A stretch of 64,000 bases of DNA from Eimeria necatrix (lineage: Eukaryota > Apicomplexa > Conoidasida > Eucoccidiorida > Eimeriidae), in contig NW_013651780.1 in NCBI RefSeq assembly GCF_000499385.1, positions 1 to 64,000 of the forward strand, given 5' to 3'. The notes under the pieces were generated by a model that had not been told where the DNA came from, searched no databases, and worked only from the letters and a program-made list of their open reading frames with translations. This document shows, piece by piece, positions 24,151 to 38,101 of this stretch (positions within the stretch are counted from its first letter, which is position 1; every line of letters starts with the position of its first letter). A program made the position numbers and the translations under genes.

Positions 24151-26613
24151 GTAAACTAAATATGCAAACTGGGCTTTACAAAACAGCCATGGACAGCTTT
24201 GCAATGTTTTTCGTTTATTCGGCACGCAGCGGCATAATCTTTCAGCGTGAAACGAGTTGTGTCGTGATCCCGCATGCCGCTGCGGCTCTTTGTGCGTGCC
24301 AAGACAGAGCCGCATGCACAGAATATCGCTTGCTTCTAACTGAGTTACTGCGGTTTATTGCATGTCGGTGCAACGCTGCATAAGCGTATACGCAGCACAG
24401 CACTGGCTTTTCTTTTCAATCAATTGGATGCCAGTCAATTTCTTATTTTGCAGTGCAGCTACGCGGTCTGAGCTTGCCAACGGCGTTTTAAGCTCCCTGA
24501 GAGGACGCCAACAGCGTCCATTTTAGCATCGGCATGCAGTTGAATACAGAATTATTCTCTAGCAAGAATAGCTACTGAAATGGCTCCCTGCATCAGACAA
24601 ACAGAGCACCTGGGACGATACGTAGCAGCCTTTCTAGAATGCCCATTGTAGTTCGGTGCACCGTGTACCTGAGATCTACGCAGCAGAGAATACGAAACTG
24701 CTGAAAAGGGGCTACTTGGTCCTCGCGCTGGGCGCTTGCAGTCCCTGCAACCCGGCGGCGGACAGTGCTCGCGTGCACAGCTTACTTGGTGCACTACTCT
24801 CAAGTACCCAAAAAGTGTCTACCCTATCTGAGGAGCTGGCACGTATTCGACGAGGCGAGACCATTGCAGACAGGTAGCTCGAGCTAGCTAGTTGAAGAGA
24901 ATCTGCGGAACATGAAGATGCGAGGAGCGCTATGTCTAGATATTCAGCTCATCACTGGTTCAAGTTGAGTTGTGAATTGGAGGCAGAGCCATTCTTTCTG
25001 CATCAATACGTCCCCCAAGCCGAACAACGGCTAATTGTGTGGTTTTAATACGCGTGGGTTTTGTACTTCCACGATCTTCCTCTGGAAGCAACGTCGCATC
25101 TCCTGACAGAAGCTAGGCATTGTGAGAGTTGGTCCAGCGCATACCTACATTTCTTACCTCACTGAATGACGGTGATGGAGTCATTTGTATGCTTGAAAGA
25201 TGGTGCGCTAAGAGTCTGAACTGCGGCGCAGCCTGCAGTTCAGAGCGCGACCATTGCATCGTTTCAGCTGATTGCACATCTGTGCGGACACCTTCAAAAA
25301 TTTATTCAGCTCTGCAAGTGCCTTTGGTTAGAATTCAGGTATTCACATAAACTCAGACAACAACCAAACAGTCCCTGCCCGATACATGAGCGTGTCTTCG
25401 CCCTTTGCCCATAGCTAGTGCTAGGGGATTTGGCAGTACTATGCACCAGCGTTCTTGGGGCTCTCAGACTCTACTAAGAGTATTTCTAAATCTTGAAAGG
25501 ACGAGGAATCTAAAGACTCAAGTTCTTCACATTGAAACACAAGGCCTGTCCCCCCTAAATCACCAACTAACCGCCGCACAACAAACATGCAAGGCGAGGT
25601 TTTACAACACCCTTTTGCCCATTGCTACATTTCCATGCACAATTTCCATGCAGCTAGTTGTTTCGTTCCATTGGGCAATTTGGACGGTCCCATCGACTCC
25701 AATACGTGACTCATCTTTGCTCTGTCGAACAAACAATTCCCAGTGCCTCCTGTTTGCTGTTTTAGCATTCAGCCCCTAAAATATGACGACGGTTCTTCAG
25801 TGTTACGATTCGAGAAACCGAAATGTCACCGCAGAACAGCAACTAACAGAATCCATCTGCTCACAAATGAGTGGCGCCTTACTCGGAAGCTGGCGAACCC
25901 TCTGATGCAGATCGCTTTCAGTTTTTCTACTAGCTTATGTATGTAACAAACAAAAATGTTACGTTATATCGTTAGGCATAGGGGAGTGCAGGGCTCCGCG
26001 TAGTCTAGCTTACATTTGTGGGAACACCGTTTGAGAAAGCGCAGCTGACGGCGGCAGCGGCTCTGAAACGATATTTGTGGGGATCTTAAAGCCGCAAACT
26101 CAACGAATATAGCGCATGACCGATGAAAAATGTAAAGTCTGGGGAAAAACTGTATTTGGGGGGCCCCCAGGTGCTCGCAGTGGCAGCATGCGGCGTCGGC
26201 TGCAGGCCCCTCCAGTGCCGGCAAAGAATTGTCCACAGGAAAAAATTCGTAGTACTGCATTTTCTGTTTGAATCCAGGTAACGTTTCTGCATCGGTCGCT
26301 GTGCATATCTAGGCGATCGCCCTATGGTTACCTGCCAACCCTTTAGTGTGCTGGAGCGGACTTGCACAGGGAGTGAGCAAGAGCTGCCTATATATACTAG
26401 CTCATTGGACTCCGCATACCTCACAAGGGCGACTCAGACTACAAGCATACCATTTAACTTTCCATGGCCATGCCTCCTGCTCTACCCATGCTCGGAAGGA
26501 CGGCCTAGCTTGTCTTGCTGCTTTTCGCTACAGCTGGTAGCAGTGTTTGGTGCTTCAGTGACCTCAGAGCCCCCAATGGACCCTCTACGAGGCCATTCTT
26601 AGGCCGCCTGAAG
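24151..26613. other. Intergenic region, about 2.5 kb
   Basis: No convincing gene. An ORF at 24656-24877 (contains YLVLALGACSPCNP and STLSEELARIRRGE) looks protein-like and could be an exon of a small gene, but no start exon joins it in phase. An ORF at 25405-25779 has no recognisable content. The right end holds the promoter of the TRAPPC8-like gene, whose frame is open from 26515. Confidence 0.4.
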
Positions 26614-29600
26614 ATGCAAGTCGACGGCGTGCACAAGCGCCAATGGCTGGCGCGTGCCTTTGCGCCGTACATCCTCGTCGGAGGGTCTGAGACGGCCAAA
26701 AGGGAAGTTGCATTCCTAACTGGACTGTCCTTGGCGTGTCTGTTCCAGCCGTTTAATGGAGAGGTCGTGCACCGCGTCAATGATAGGCTCAGGAGTCATG
26801 GAGGTTCACCTGAACGGCACTCACCTGAGAGTGCAGCAGACTCCCCGGTTTCGGGCGCCGCATCTGATGAGGAAGATGAATTCTCCCCAGAACAGCTGAG
26901 CCAGCTGAGCGGCTGTCCGCACGTAGTGCCTAAGGTACCTCCGGTATCACTGCGTTTGCGCGTCGAGTATGCTACTGCTACCGGCTCGGGCAGCAGCACC
27001 AAAGCCAGCAGCTCGAGCAGCGGTGGCAACCTGAGACGACTCTCACGTGCGTTCTGCGTTCGGTTTCTTAATCTGGAGGAAGCAGAACCCATTCCCTGTC
27101 CAGATGTAGAGTCTCTCGCTACACGTTCCCTCTTGCTCGCGTCACCAAGCGTCAGCGAACTGCGGAAGCAGATGCATTCGGGCTCCCTTGGCATAAATGG
27201 GGTCATTGGGGGCCCCTCAGCTACCGCCGCAGGGTCGCCTGATGGGGCTGAGTTGCCTTGGTATTCAGAGTGGCGCCGTGTGATTTTCGAGGGGTCTCGT
27301 TTCAGCCCGCATGAAACTCTGTCGCAGCCTGTCGGACTCATCCTAGTCGTCAGCACCCGAGACTTGGATCCTGTCGCTGCGCTAGAGGGCCTGCTTCAGC
27401 CTTCTAACCTTCCGCAAATGTGCAGGCAATACGTACTCGACCCGAACCCTGTTAGGGCGGTTATACTTTTAGATGTGCACCCAGATGCTTACGACGCCCG
27501 GATGCAAAAACGGCATATAGGGTCTGTTGGGGTCCCACACTCGCAGGCTTCGTCTTTTGAACCTAATTGCGGTGGGGTTTCGTCTGCAGAAGGACCAGTG
27601 ACGGATCTGACGGGGTCAGCGAAGTCAGAGGACTCGGCGTTAGGGGCAGTAGGGTGGTCTCCGGGGCACCACCAGAACAGTACGAGAACCACAGAAATAA
27701 TGGAACGACTGTGTGCCGTCTTTCCTCCAGCCAACTGCCACTTGCTTACGCTGGGCCGTGGGTGCGCTGACAAACGACACCTACAGGTACCACTAGCACT
27801 AACACCACGTGGTCCACTGATGCGTGAATCCCAACGGAATCTTCCTACTGTCAGCAACGGAGTCTTCCTACTGTCAGCACGTGCATTTGTAGTGGTGTTG
27901 TGTTGCACATGCGTTGCTTGTTACTCTTCTGCAGCTGCTGCCGGCCATTCGGTTTCTCTATTCGCAGTCTTTGTCCTTTTGCTTTCACAAAGCCTTAAGC
28001 GCTAATCTCACACCAACTCTCCTGACGCATCCCTCTCCCCCTCACGCAAACCATTCGGCTGCTGCCACACAAGAGGACCTTTCCGCGCCGCAGTTCGGAA
28101 AGCAGCAGCAGGAACAGCAAAATCAGGCTTCGTTGAGTCAGGTGGAGCAACAGCGTGCAAGCTCCATAATTTGCTCAACAGAAAAAATTCCCGTAGCTGC
28201 GCGGTTGACAGTCACCACCGCCACTTCTTTGTCACCGAATAAGCCTACACCTCCGCAGCAACAACAGCAGCACCAGCAACAACGGCAACAGCAACAACAA
28301 CAACAACAACAGCAACAGCAGCCGCAGCAGCAATTTTTGACGTATGATGACGGCAGCGGTGGCTGCTTTGCTGCTGCATGCCTGGGCTGCAGTTTTTGTG
28401 TTGGTTTAGGTTGGCAGGACTTGCAGTGGTTGGGTTCCTTTGTTCGCCATTTTGTGGCTTCTTGTGTCGTCCCTTGGGCAGAGCAACGCATACGGCAGCT
28501 TGACTCGAGCATCAGCAGCAACAGACGAGGTTTTAGGAACCAGTTGCGCTATTTGTGGAGGAAGCCAAAGGCAGCAGCAGCTGCTGCTGCAGCAACACCT
28601 AGTGCTGCAGCAGATGCTGTGGCTGGACTTGCTGCTGCAGCGGAAGAAGCGGGCGGAGCGGCGGAGGCTCTCTTGTCTGCCGTAGGAGGTGCTCTGCTAG
28701 GTCAGATTCAAGAACCAGGGCCTAGGGTCGAGGGTTCAGCCTCTGTGACTTTAAGCTTGCAGCAAATCAGATTAACTTCTGTGAAGTTTTATTTTGAATG
28801 CCATTGAGCATGCTTGAGCTGCCTCTCCACACTGCCTACCTTGTTGTTTTCCCTTCTGGCACTTCTCCTCGTGTTTACTCCTCTTGCTTGTGGGACTTGA
28901 AGTGGGGCTGTGACAGTGTTGCTGCTGTGTTTCAGGGGACTCGGGAAGTGCCAGCAACGATGGTAGCGCAGGTGGATCCCCTACAGAAACAGGGGAGGGA
29001 AAGACTTCAAGCGGGGGAGCCCCAGTTTCTCCAACTGCGTCTCAGTCTCCAGGCTACGTGGTAAGCTGAGGTTTTCACTCGCGTTGGTGCTGCTTCTAGT
29101 GTTGTGGCGCTAGTGGCTGTCTGGTGGATACCACTCTTTTTCGTATGCGATTTGTGCCTGGTCCTTGGCATTGTTCATTTAATACCTAGCATGCGTGTGG
29201 GTGGCTCTTTAAGCGGGTATTCTGCGTGAACTGCCCGCGTGTGGCCTAGAAACACAGCGATTTGAGGCAGTGAGGGACCTGGGTTCAGGCTGTAGATGGG
29301 CTAAGTGTTGAAGTCATAAACTTGAGGGCTTGAGTTGGCATTCAGCTGCACGCCATCGAATGGCAATACCGCCTACTAGGCGACTTAAGTCTGTTCTTTG
29401 GCCAACCAGAAGCGGCCTTACAGAGTTATAGGAGTTGTGCTGCTGACTTCAAGCAAGACAAACGCTGGGTACATCTCGGTAAGCCTACAGTCTCTACGTC
29501 TTAGGACATAGAGATCACTATATAATCTTTAGATCAGAACCACATTTGGCGCCACACTAAGCAAAAGAAGCACAGTTCGCTTTTCCTGTACAAGTTACAG

Positions 29601-32600
29601 GACTTGAGGCGCATTATACAAGTAGACATCAGTACTGCAGATACTTGCGAAGAGCCAATTGTGTAAGCTTACTTCTGTTTTCAGGCGGTGCCTACGAGAT
29701 GTGTGGGGTGGCCGTGCATGCTACTGGCGGTCCTCGCCGGGAAGTCGAGTCTTACATCGACCAAGCGTACAATGCGTATGTGAAGGTGGGGAAAATCTTT
29801 GCTGTTTCCTATTATGATGCCGCCTGTCGCGGTTTCTCAGCCACTGTGACCAGCTAGCGTCCAGTGAAGCTTCGGAACACTAAGAACAGGTTCGCTGTCT
29901 GCGCTGATAACAACAGTGCGGGGGCTTTTATTGTGGAGGTATTTCTCTTTGTTCTTGTCTGTACTTGTACAGGCGGCTATGGGGCGCCTGGCGCTCCGCT
30001 GCATCTTGTTGGGGCATCGGCTGTTGATGGACAGCGCCAATATGAGCAGCAGCAGCGCCAGCCTGAGCAGCAACAGCAGCAGCACTCCCAGCTTCTTGCA
30101 GCTGCCGCATGTCCTGCACCTACCACTTATTATTGGCGTAGGTAGCCGCTCGTCAGATGCCTCAGCTGAAGTGGCCCGACGCCTCATTGCTGCCAATGCG
30201 GAATTGCCTTCTCTTGATGCCGCAGTGTGGCAGCAGCAGAGGCAACAGCAACAGTTGCAGCAGCAACAGTTGCAACAGCAAGAGCTGCAGCAGCAACAGC
30301 CGCAGCAGCAGCAGCTACAGCAGCAACAGCCGCAGCAACAGCAGCTGCCGCAGCAAGGTTTTTCAGCTATCCAAGCACAAAGCCAGGCCATTCGTAGCGC
30401 CATGTTACTAGAGCAAGCTGCGGTCTGTCTTGAGCAAGCAGGGCCGTCGTACTGGAGGAAGAGAAATTTCCAGCTAGTCATGGCGGGCCACACATACTAC
30501 AAGGCGGGTGAGAGGCTACAGCTGCTGCTACTACTAGTGCTGTTGGTGCCGTTTTGTGTTCCACTTTTAATACGGGGAATGTTCAGGTTCCAACATTGCC
30601 GTGACGTGCTCATTTACAGCTTCCCCGCTGATATGAGACACGCTCCCAATTCCACTTCCAACGAGAAGCATGCGGCACAATTTTCTCGACAGGACAGCCT
30701 TAGCGTGGTCGAAGCCCCATTCGGCCGAGAAGGGCTGCTGAGAAACTGACCGGCCGGCTGACTGGCGATTCTGTCAAATTAGAGTTTGCTGTTCTGTGCT
30801 TCAGGATACAAGCGGTTCGCACTGCGCTGCTACTTGCACGTGTTCGAGGAGTACGAGGCAGGGGGCTGGCACCACGTGGCTCAGCACCTGCGGTTTATCA
30901 TGGCGCGGCAGACCTTCAGTCTGCATCTACTGGAGGAATCTATTATGCACTTTTTGGGACTCCTCAACGACATCGCTACCCTGCACGAATGCCGTATCCT
31001 TTCGGGAAGTGAAGGAGCAGGTAGGCTCTCTTTGTGTCTGCTGGTGTCCGCTCTGCTGCTGATATTGTTATCGTTGTTATTGCTGTTGTTGTTCCTACAT
31101 CTGAAGTTCGCATGACAGCCTGCCACTGTTGCTGCTTTTCGCGTTCACTTTCCCCTTACCCCAGCCCTATACTTGTGACCCCTGCATCCTTTGCAGGCCT
31201 TCCGTCGATCCCCCCAGAGCGACAGTCACATTACATCAGGGAGTTTCTGTTTGTTTGTCGAGTTCTGCTCGAGAGACAACGGCTGGCGGCACAAGACAAA
31301 GCTACCAAATCTCCAAGCCTCACAGGGGAAGCTACTGGGCCCTCAGAGGTGCTTTCGGATGGTTCAGGTAGCTCTCTACATTACGTTGATTTAGAACAGG
31401 AACTGCGTGTTCCCATTTTGCAGCTTCGGGATCCACTTGGGCTTTTTCGTGACAGGTGAGAAACGCGTGAATCAGGGTAGCAGTTGGGGCCTCTACTGCC
31501 CCTCTCATTGCGTCTCCGTAATACGTCCTTGGTTTTGATTCGCTTCTAGCGCGCAAGTGCCGCGTATTATTGGTTTAATGCTTTGCAGTTGCGAGGTTAA
31601 AAGAATCTACATAAACGTTGCGCGGCTGCGTTTTTTCCGCAGCATTGGGGTTTACCTCCTTGGTGATGCTCTGCTGCCGGATAGAGACGAAGTCCACCTA
31701 CCGTCAGTGCCTGCCGCTGACTTGGAGAGAGATGCGCATTGTCCGTTACTTGGTTCGACATCACTCAAAGACAACGCTGAAACACCCTCATGCGAAGCGC
31801 TAGCCAAGCTCATTGCTCCTGGGGTGTCGGCACAGGCCGTGCAGGAACTTAAGGTGCAAGAGCAGTTTTGGGACTGCGTCTTCTCGCACCATCTTTGCCA
31901 ACTAGGGGCTGTATCCGGCGCTAAGGCCAAGAGAGAAGCAGGCTTCGATGTACGCACTTTTTTGCATCTCACCCACTAGCCAGTTGCCGGTGCAACTTCA
32001 AGACATCCGTCAGACCAGCAAACTCAAATGATAGCAAGTGACAGGCAGCACTTCCTGAGAGGCGCGCCTAGACATGTGGTTGCGTACCTCTTCATATTAT
32101 TAGAAGTGCTCAATATACAGCTTATGATTGCTTGCCGGCTGTCGAAAATTACCAGGTAGGCACGTTACGCGTCCTCGGCTCGTTTGCATGCAGAGGTTGG
32201 TCTTCTCGTCTTACCCAGTAGTTGAGTCTCTCCGTCGCCGGACTGCGGTGGGCCTTCCGGTTACAGTTGAATTACGAGTGGTGAATCCTCTAGATCTTCG
32301 CGTAGAGTTGACAAACCTTCGTCTTTTTGGTACTCTTATTCCCACATCAGTTTCACCTGACACGGCTGCAACAGTTCCAGGAGCATTCAAGGATCCTCCT
32401 TGCCCGGGTCACTCAGAGGCTATTGCCTTTTCCTCTACCACCATAGAGCTTGAGCCCACCCAGTCCGCGATTGTAAGATTGATGGCAACCCCTTTAAAGC
32501 CAGGCCGGCTGTGCATTCAGGGTAAGTTGATGGCCAGTGTTCAAAATATGCAGCTCCTGGATAGCGTCAGTGACCTTCTATGGTTGCTTCAGCGTTCATA

Positions 32601-35600
32601 GTTGCAGCAGATTACGCACGCAGTGAATGCTGCATGTGCTTCTGAATTTTTTGCAAATCTGCGCACTGTTTCGACTCGCTTTTTGTTTCGATCGCTCAGG
32701 TGTCGTCGGTGTGCTCTTTCGTCTAGTGCGAGTCTGCCAATACTTTTTCCAGCACGGAGCACATCGGCCAGAGCGCCGGTTCAACTTGAGATATTCTCAT
32801 TTTGATGTAGAAGTGGACGATGGGGGCTCTGCTGACACGGCAGAGCCGGAGGGAGGCCCCTACAGGCTACAGCAGCGCCTCAATCTGATCCGTCAGGCTC
32901 TCGTGAGCCCTCAGACACCTGCAGCAAAGGCTCAGCTGGCGCGACTCCTCAGAGGCCTCCCTCTTTTTTATGCTTTGGACCTAGAGGGATTCAGGCTACT
33001 GCACACAGGCACCCCAGTAGAGGTACATTTTTACAGACTGCTGTGCCGCAGGAGAGGTTTTTTATGGAAGCATATTCTTTTCACCACCAACACCTTAAAG
33101 AAAGAAGCGTTCGTTCGGCATGCTTTGTTGGCTTCTGGTGCTATTGCTGCTAGAATTCCTACCGGTCGATTCCTCATTTTCTGTGCTGCTTCACGTCAAC
33201 GGAATTCACCCGCCCATTGCGTCTCCGCAGGTTTACCGTTGGAACTGCCGCAAGCGGGCGGAGCAGACGCACAAGCCAGACCTACGCCTAGAGCTCGAGG
33301 TTGCTGCGGACGCCGTTTTTCTCGATTGCAGCTTTTTGGCCTGGCCTGGGCCCCCGTGTCGGCGTGTTGCGCAGCCTAGCGCAACGGACGGGATGCCCGA
33401 TGAAGACAAAACTGAGGCATCCGCGGAAGAGACCTCCCTGGCCTTAGAGCAACAACCGCAGCAGCAAAAGGGGGATGTTCCTGTGGCAGATGGGGCTCTG
33501 AACAAGTCAATGCAGTGAGCTGTAGCTGACGTTCATTAGAACAAATCCATTACATGTGGAGCGAGCGTCGGTTTCTAGTGCTTCTGTAGATGATCGTTAC
33601 GGGGAGGTAGGAGTGAACTGAGTTGCTGTAGATGTGGTTGCGGTTGAAATTGCACCTGCTTTAGGCCTGCTGTCCCGGAAGGCTCGCCAGAGGCAGGAGT
33701 GGCAGCGGCAGTTTGCCCTAAGGGAGGTGCTGAAGAGGTTCCCGCTTCGTGGATGCTTGCAGGGGAGCAACGGGAGTGCTTCCTCTTTGTGAGAAATGCA
33801 GCATCAAGTCTTTCACTCGCCGAGCTGACTGTCGCCATATTTCCTAACGAGATTGTCTCTATCATTTCGGCCTCTCTTCTTACGGAAAATGAGGCAGCCA
33901 AATTACAGAGCTCCCTGCAGCAGAAGCAGAGCCAACAGCATGCTGAAGGAGTAGATTGGGTCTGTGAGGTGGGAGGCGTTCCGCTGCACGTCATTTCATT
34001 GGATTCAAGCAACCGAATCGCCAGAAGCAGCAACAGCCGAGACATTGCAATAGGGAATTCTGATGGCTTGGAAGCAGTACAGCTTTTCAGTCTGGTATCA
34101 AAGACCGCTGCCGCTGCTGCTGGGACGAGAGAGGATGAAGCAAGCAACAGCTCACTCCCTTGCTGCAACGAGCCTTGTAGTGTCCTGCCCTCCAGAATGG
34201 TGGCTTGCTTGCGGCTGTATGTGCGAGCGGCGTATCCCGGTCTGCACCGTGTCCGCTTCTGCATCAGGGGCCAACTGCTGCGGCAGCAGCAAGAGCAGCA
34301 GCAGACTGGTATGAGCGCTGATCAGCACGTCTGGCGAGTCGTGGAGGCGCTTCTTGCGGTTGCTCCATCTCTTGAGCTGCATGTACAGCCGGTGAGTGGC
34401 AAGCTGCAGTGCCAGCTTGGTGTTTCGGCTAGTTTTTCAATGCTTCGCCCCTTCTTCCGTAACTTTGTAGTGCAGATGCTACAACATGTGTAGTTCCGAA
34501 AAGATAGCTGCTGCCATGTGAGCTGGGGGGGCTTTACATGCTAATCGGATCTTGCTTTGTCAATTTTGTGCAAGGCTGCTATTTGGGACGGCAATTTGGC
34601 TTGCTTTCATTCTCGTCGTGTGGCTGTGCAGCGGCTGTCTTGGCGAGACCCCAAGAACTTTCTCTTCTTGTGTCGCGTACGGAATGTCTCTTCCCGCTGC
34701 CTGCAAGTGTGTGGCTTGAGCGCCCTTTGGCTCTCCCGCGCGCAGAGAGGGCAGGAAGGTACGCAAGAGCTTGGAGATGGAGAGTCGGATCCCCCACTCA
34801 TTCAGGTAACGTGTGACGCGTTGCGTGGTGGTCGAGGAGAGGCGTCGTCCCCTATGATTCTCCCACTGGTACCTTACAGAGAGCTTGCCGCAAAGGCTAA
34901 CTGCGCAGACACTCCAAGCGCAACTTCAAAGGTCTTGGATCCAAATGATGAGCTCTTACTTGTGTTTTCCGCTCAAGAACCAGACAAGCTAAAGCGCATC
35001 GTGGAAGCTGGAGGGTATGCACAGCTATTACTTCTGCATGACCCTCACCTATGAATAGGAGCTCCACCTGCAGTGTCTAGATGAGCATTGGTTGAGCATT
35101 ACCAATAGATCTTGATTAGTGACCTTTGCACATGCTGCTCTGTTTGTATTTGCTTGTGCTTTTGCCACTTTGCTCTATAAAAAGGTGTGAGATTTTGTGC
35201 GCACTTGAAATGCTGGGCTTTGAAGAGCTTTTTTTCGTTGCCGGAAAAACTGTTAGACATGTGCATATACAAAAGACACGGAACGTATGAGCTTCGATGG
35301 AACCCGTCTATTTTTTTTTGCAGGAGTCGCATTCGAGTGGCCTTGCGTTGGGCAGCGGCAGGCAGCGAACCCGAACACCCAAAGGACTCTGACCCCGTCG
35401 ATAGTTCCCCTCCCTTATTTTTTGGTAAAGACCTGGAGGGAAAAATGAGGCGAGAGGGGACGATTCTAGCCCTTAACCCAGTAAGCTTTCTTGTATTCAT
35501 GAAACCAAGGAACATGAGGAGTCCGTGTTATCGGCCAGCAGAAAATACAATTTTCGCCTACTCCTTGTCGACATCTGCGCCTTCTACTTTGCATGTATAT

Positions 35601-37389
35601 ACATGTGTATATATGTACGTGCCTTTGCGTGCATGTGTGTTCCTGTGTCCTTGCCTGGGTTTGTGCTTGTGTGTGCCAGTGTGTGTCTGTGTGTGCGCGT
35701 CTGTGTAAGCATAAGCATGTGCGCAGATGCGTACATTGCTTCTTAGTGCTTCCCTGCGCCTATAAACACGTGTGAATGTATGATTAATTTAAAAAGTGCT
35801 CTTGGTTTGAAGTGAGTACATGCAAGCAGTCTGCAGAAGAAGCATTTTGTTGTCCGTCTTGATTTGGGGTTAAGTTCTAGGTTGTGTTTTCCGCGTGAAT
35901 CACGTAGTATGATGAATTGGGGAACGCATTGCGTCGTATTTCCTTCATGCAGACACATATAAGTAGTAAAGCAAAAAGAATCATTGTGTTCAAGCGAAAA
36001 CCAAAATCAAAATATCTACGTTCCCCCGCAGGCCTGCAGTTGGATTGTTTTAATTGTAGTGTCATTTCTTATGGACTCAAAACAGTTTCCTGCTGTAGCT
36101 GGCTTTCCTATGATACGTTTGCATGATTCTTGATTTATGAGCTGATGTTTCAGAATTTCTGTTTGTGTTATTTATTTGTGCAGATCTCGCTGTCTATGGG
36201 ACCGCAAGATATTCCCGTTGAATTAAGTGTCGCTCCGAACCTGTCGTCATCTAGGCAGTTTCTGCAGTGGAAGATGCACGAACCATGCATCTGTACAATG
36301 TCATTTAATGTTCGAAACACTTCGAACTCCTTGTACCTGAGATTGCGGCTTTTCGCGGACTCCCGCCCGGGGCCGCTGACGTCAAAGCAACCGACGACGC
36401 AAAGGTCACAAGCAGCGGCAGATGCGCTTAAACTATGCTCCAGTCTTACTGAAGTTGGAGAAGTCACACACGCAGACAGATGGGGGCCAGCAGAGTCCAA
36501 CGAAGGCCCATATCCTATGGCTTTGCCTCTTACTTACCTCCGGCCTCTGTGCAGTCCACGGGTAGTGGTGCAAGATGATAGGGAGGAGATCATGCTGCCA
36601 CAGGAAGTTCTGCTCTCGGACTTGAGCTACAACGACGGTGTGGCGACGCGTCTTGAGGAGCACATAGTCGAATATAACCACCACGGAAATTCAGTAGAAC
36701 TGAGGTCTGCAGTGGCCAAGGGTGGTTTTGACGCAACTCCTATCGACACCCAGCCCCTAGCGGGCGCTTGCGGTACAGGAAGGCCCGAGCAACAAGCACA
36801 AGGGTCAGGTGAATCGGCTTCTGAGCCTGAAGGAACAGGCGCGCGTGCTGCCACGGACTCGCAAAAGAGACAGGAATACACGGACGCGATTCCCCGTGAA
36901 CACTCGCAGCAGTCAGCAATACCCCCCTTAGCATCCCACGCATTTCCCTTTCACAAGCCGAAGCAACCGACCTCACCGGATGCGGTAAGCTCGGCTTCTG
37001 CAAATGCAAGTGGAGTTTCGCCAATCGCTACGCCAGACGGGTGCTGCATTTGGCTGGGGAAGGTGACGCAAGACCTAGGACTTCTGCCACCTGGAGAAAG
37101 CGCCCGTGCAGAGTTTACAGCCCTCTTTCCGTGTCCTGGAATTTATAACATGAACACAGTGAAAGCTCAGGTCCAGCTTGTGCCAGATGAGGCAGCAAGA
37201 AGGACCACTAAGAACAACAGGCAGCTCGGCCAAGGCAGTAGGCGCAGCACCCAACGACGCTTCAGGGGAACAGGGAGCGCTGGAGCAGCACTGCTACCTA
37301 ATTCAGGGTGGCATGCGAGCAGCCATCGGACTGTTGTCACTTTCCCATTCGATTTTCTGGTTCACGTCATGCCCAGCAACCAGAGCTAA
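26614..37389 (+). CDS. TRAPPC8: TRAPPC8/Trs85-like subunit of the TRAPP tethering complex
   Basis: Large subunit of TRAPP, a vesicle tether and Rab-activating complex at the ER-Golgi and autophagosome. The N-terminal block LARAFAPYILVGGSETAKRE and LACLFQPFNGEVVH match TRAPPC8 'VPCVAAL...LSFAELLKPF'. Next come PVGLILVVSTRDLDPVAALE, SFVRHFVASCVVPWAEQRIR with a following Arg-rich segment, exon 29346-29478 (QYRLLGDLSLFFGQPEAALQ), AYEMCGVAVHATGGPR, SAMLLEQAAVCLEQAGPSY, FQLVMAGHTYYKAG, FALRCYLHVFEEYEAGGWHH, the PVTVELRVVNPLDLRVELTN strand region, and a C-terminal beta-rich part ending FLVHVMPSNQS. All match TRAPPC8 in order. There are at least a dozen introns; several 3' exons (32600-35050) were placed only roughly. 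PolyGln tracts occur at 28254-28333 and 30228-30357. The start is the first ATG in the open frame. Confidence 0.88.
28254..28333 (+). repeat. CAG/CAA tract encoding polyglutamine
   Basis: Mixed CAG and CAA codons give a Gln run with a few His, Arg and Pro in the TRAPPC8-like protein, before the SFVRHF block. The mix of synonymous codons shows an aged, protein-level tract rather than a fresh pure triplet expansion. Confidence 0.9.
30228..30357 (+). repeat. Second CAG/CAA polyglutamine tract
   Basis: Gln-rich run with Leu, Glu and Pro interruptions, placed immediately before the conserved SAMLLEQAA helix of the TRAPPC8-like protein. Homologues have a short linker here. Confidence 0.9.
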
Positions 37390-37468
37390 GTGACGAGTGC
37401 TGCGCCGTGGAGTTAGGGAGCGGTTTCGCTGTTTGCTCAAGCGCAGATAGGCGAGGCGCAGGAGTCAG

Positions 37469-37577
37469 TTTTGAAAGCTGGTCAGAAACTCTGCACTTGA
37501 CTCACTTCAAGTGCAGTTCGTCCCTATTTTGAAAGCTGGTCAGAAACTCTGCACTTGACTCACTTCAAGTGCAGTTC
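37469..37577. repeat. Perfect 51-bp duplication, period 58
   Basis: Block TTTTGAAAGCTGGTCAGAAA and the 31 bases after it recur exactly 58 bases later. Each copy contains the inverted arms GCACTTGA and TCAAGTGC around a 6-base loop. It lies just 3' of the TRAPPC8-like gene. Confidence 0.9.
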
Positions 37578-38101
37578 AAGTGCAGCAGGACGGGTAGTAG
37601 TGCCGCTAGTGGTGGGCAAATACAAACTGTGTCCTGAGATGGTGTGGCTTTCTCCTTCGAGCCGCAGGTATTTAAAACTTAAGTGATGCAAAACCGACGC
37701 GCGTACGGAAACTAGACAAGTATCCATGAGCGTTGAGTCACTGCAGGGCTTTAGTGCTGCGACAAAGAGAAAAATTAGAGTCTTTGAGCTTGTACATTCA
37801 TTCCCCCGCAAATGCAGATCTACAGAGCATGCCCATCTACGAGAAAACGTATTAACTAGCTCCTGGGCATCACAGGAGGCAAAAAGTTGAAAAAAATGAC
37901 GTGGCAACTTCCAGGTTGGCGCCGAAGGCACGAAGCCTGAAAGAGGAAGGCCCGGGAACGGCTCTAGTGTTGCACCGCAGTCACATCGCGGCTTCAAAGG
38001 AGCGAAACCAACAATTGTGTCCTTCATATACGTGGAATGGTGCTGTCCAAAAGCCGTAGTTAGCCTTGTTCTCCCCCGTTATTCCGTGAGCAGCTCGATC
38101 A
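37578..38101. other. Intergenic, convergent 3' ends
   Basis: Between the TRAPPC8-like gene (+) and the FAM136A-like gene (-). A minus-strand ORF at 37560-38027 has no recognisable domain. No repeats beyond the one at its left edge. Confidence 0.4.

Noticed and set aside
27489..27908. Minus-strand ORF within the first TRAPPC8 exon
   Set aside because: No recognisable domain, and it overlaps a coding exon supported by homology.
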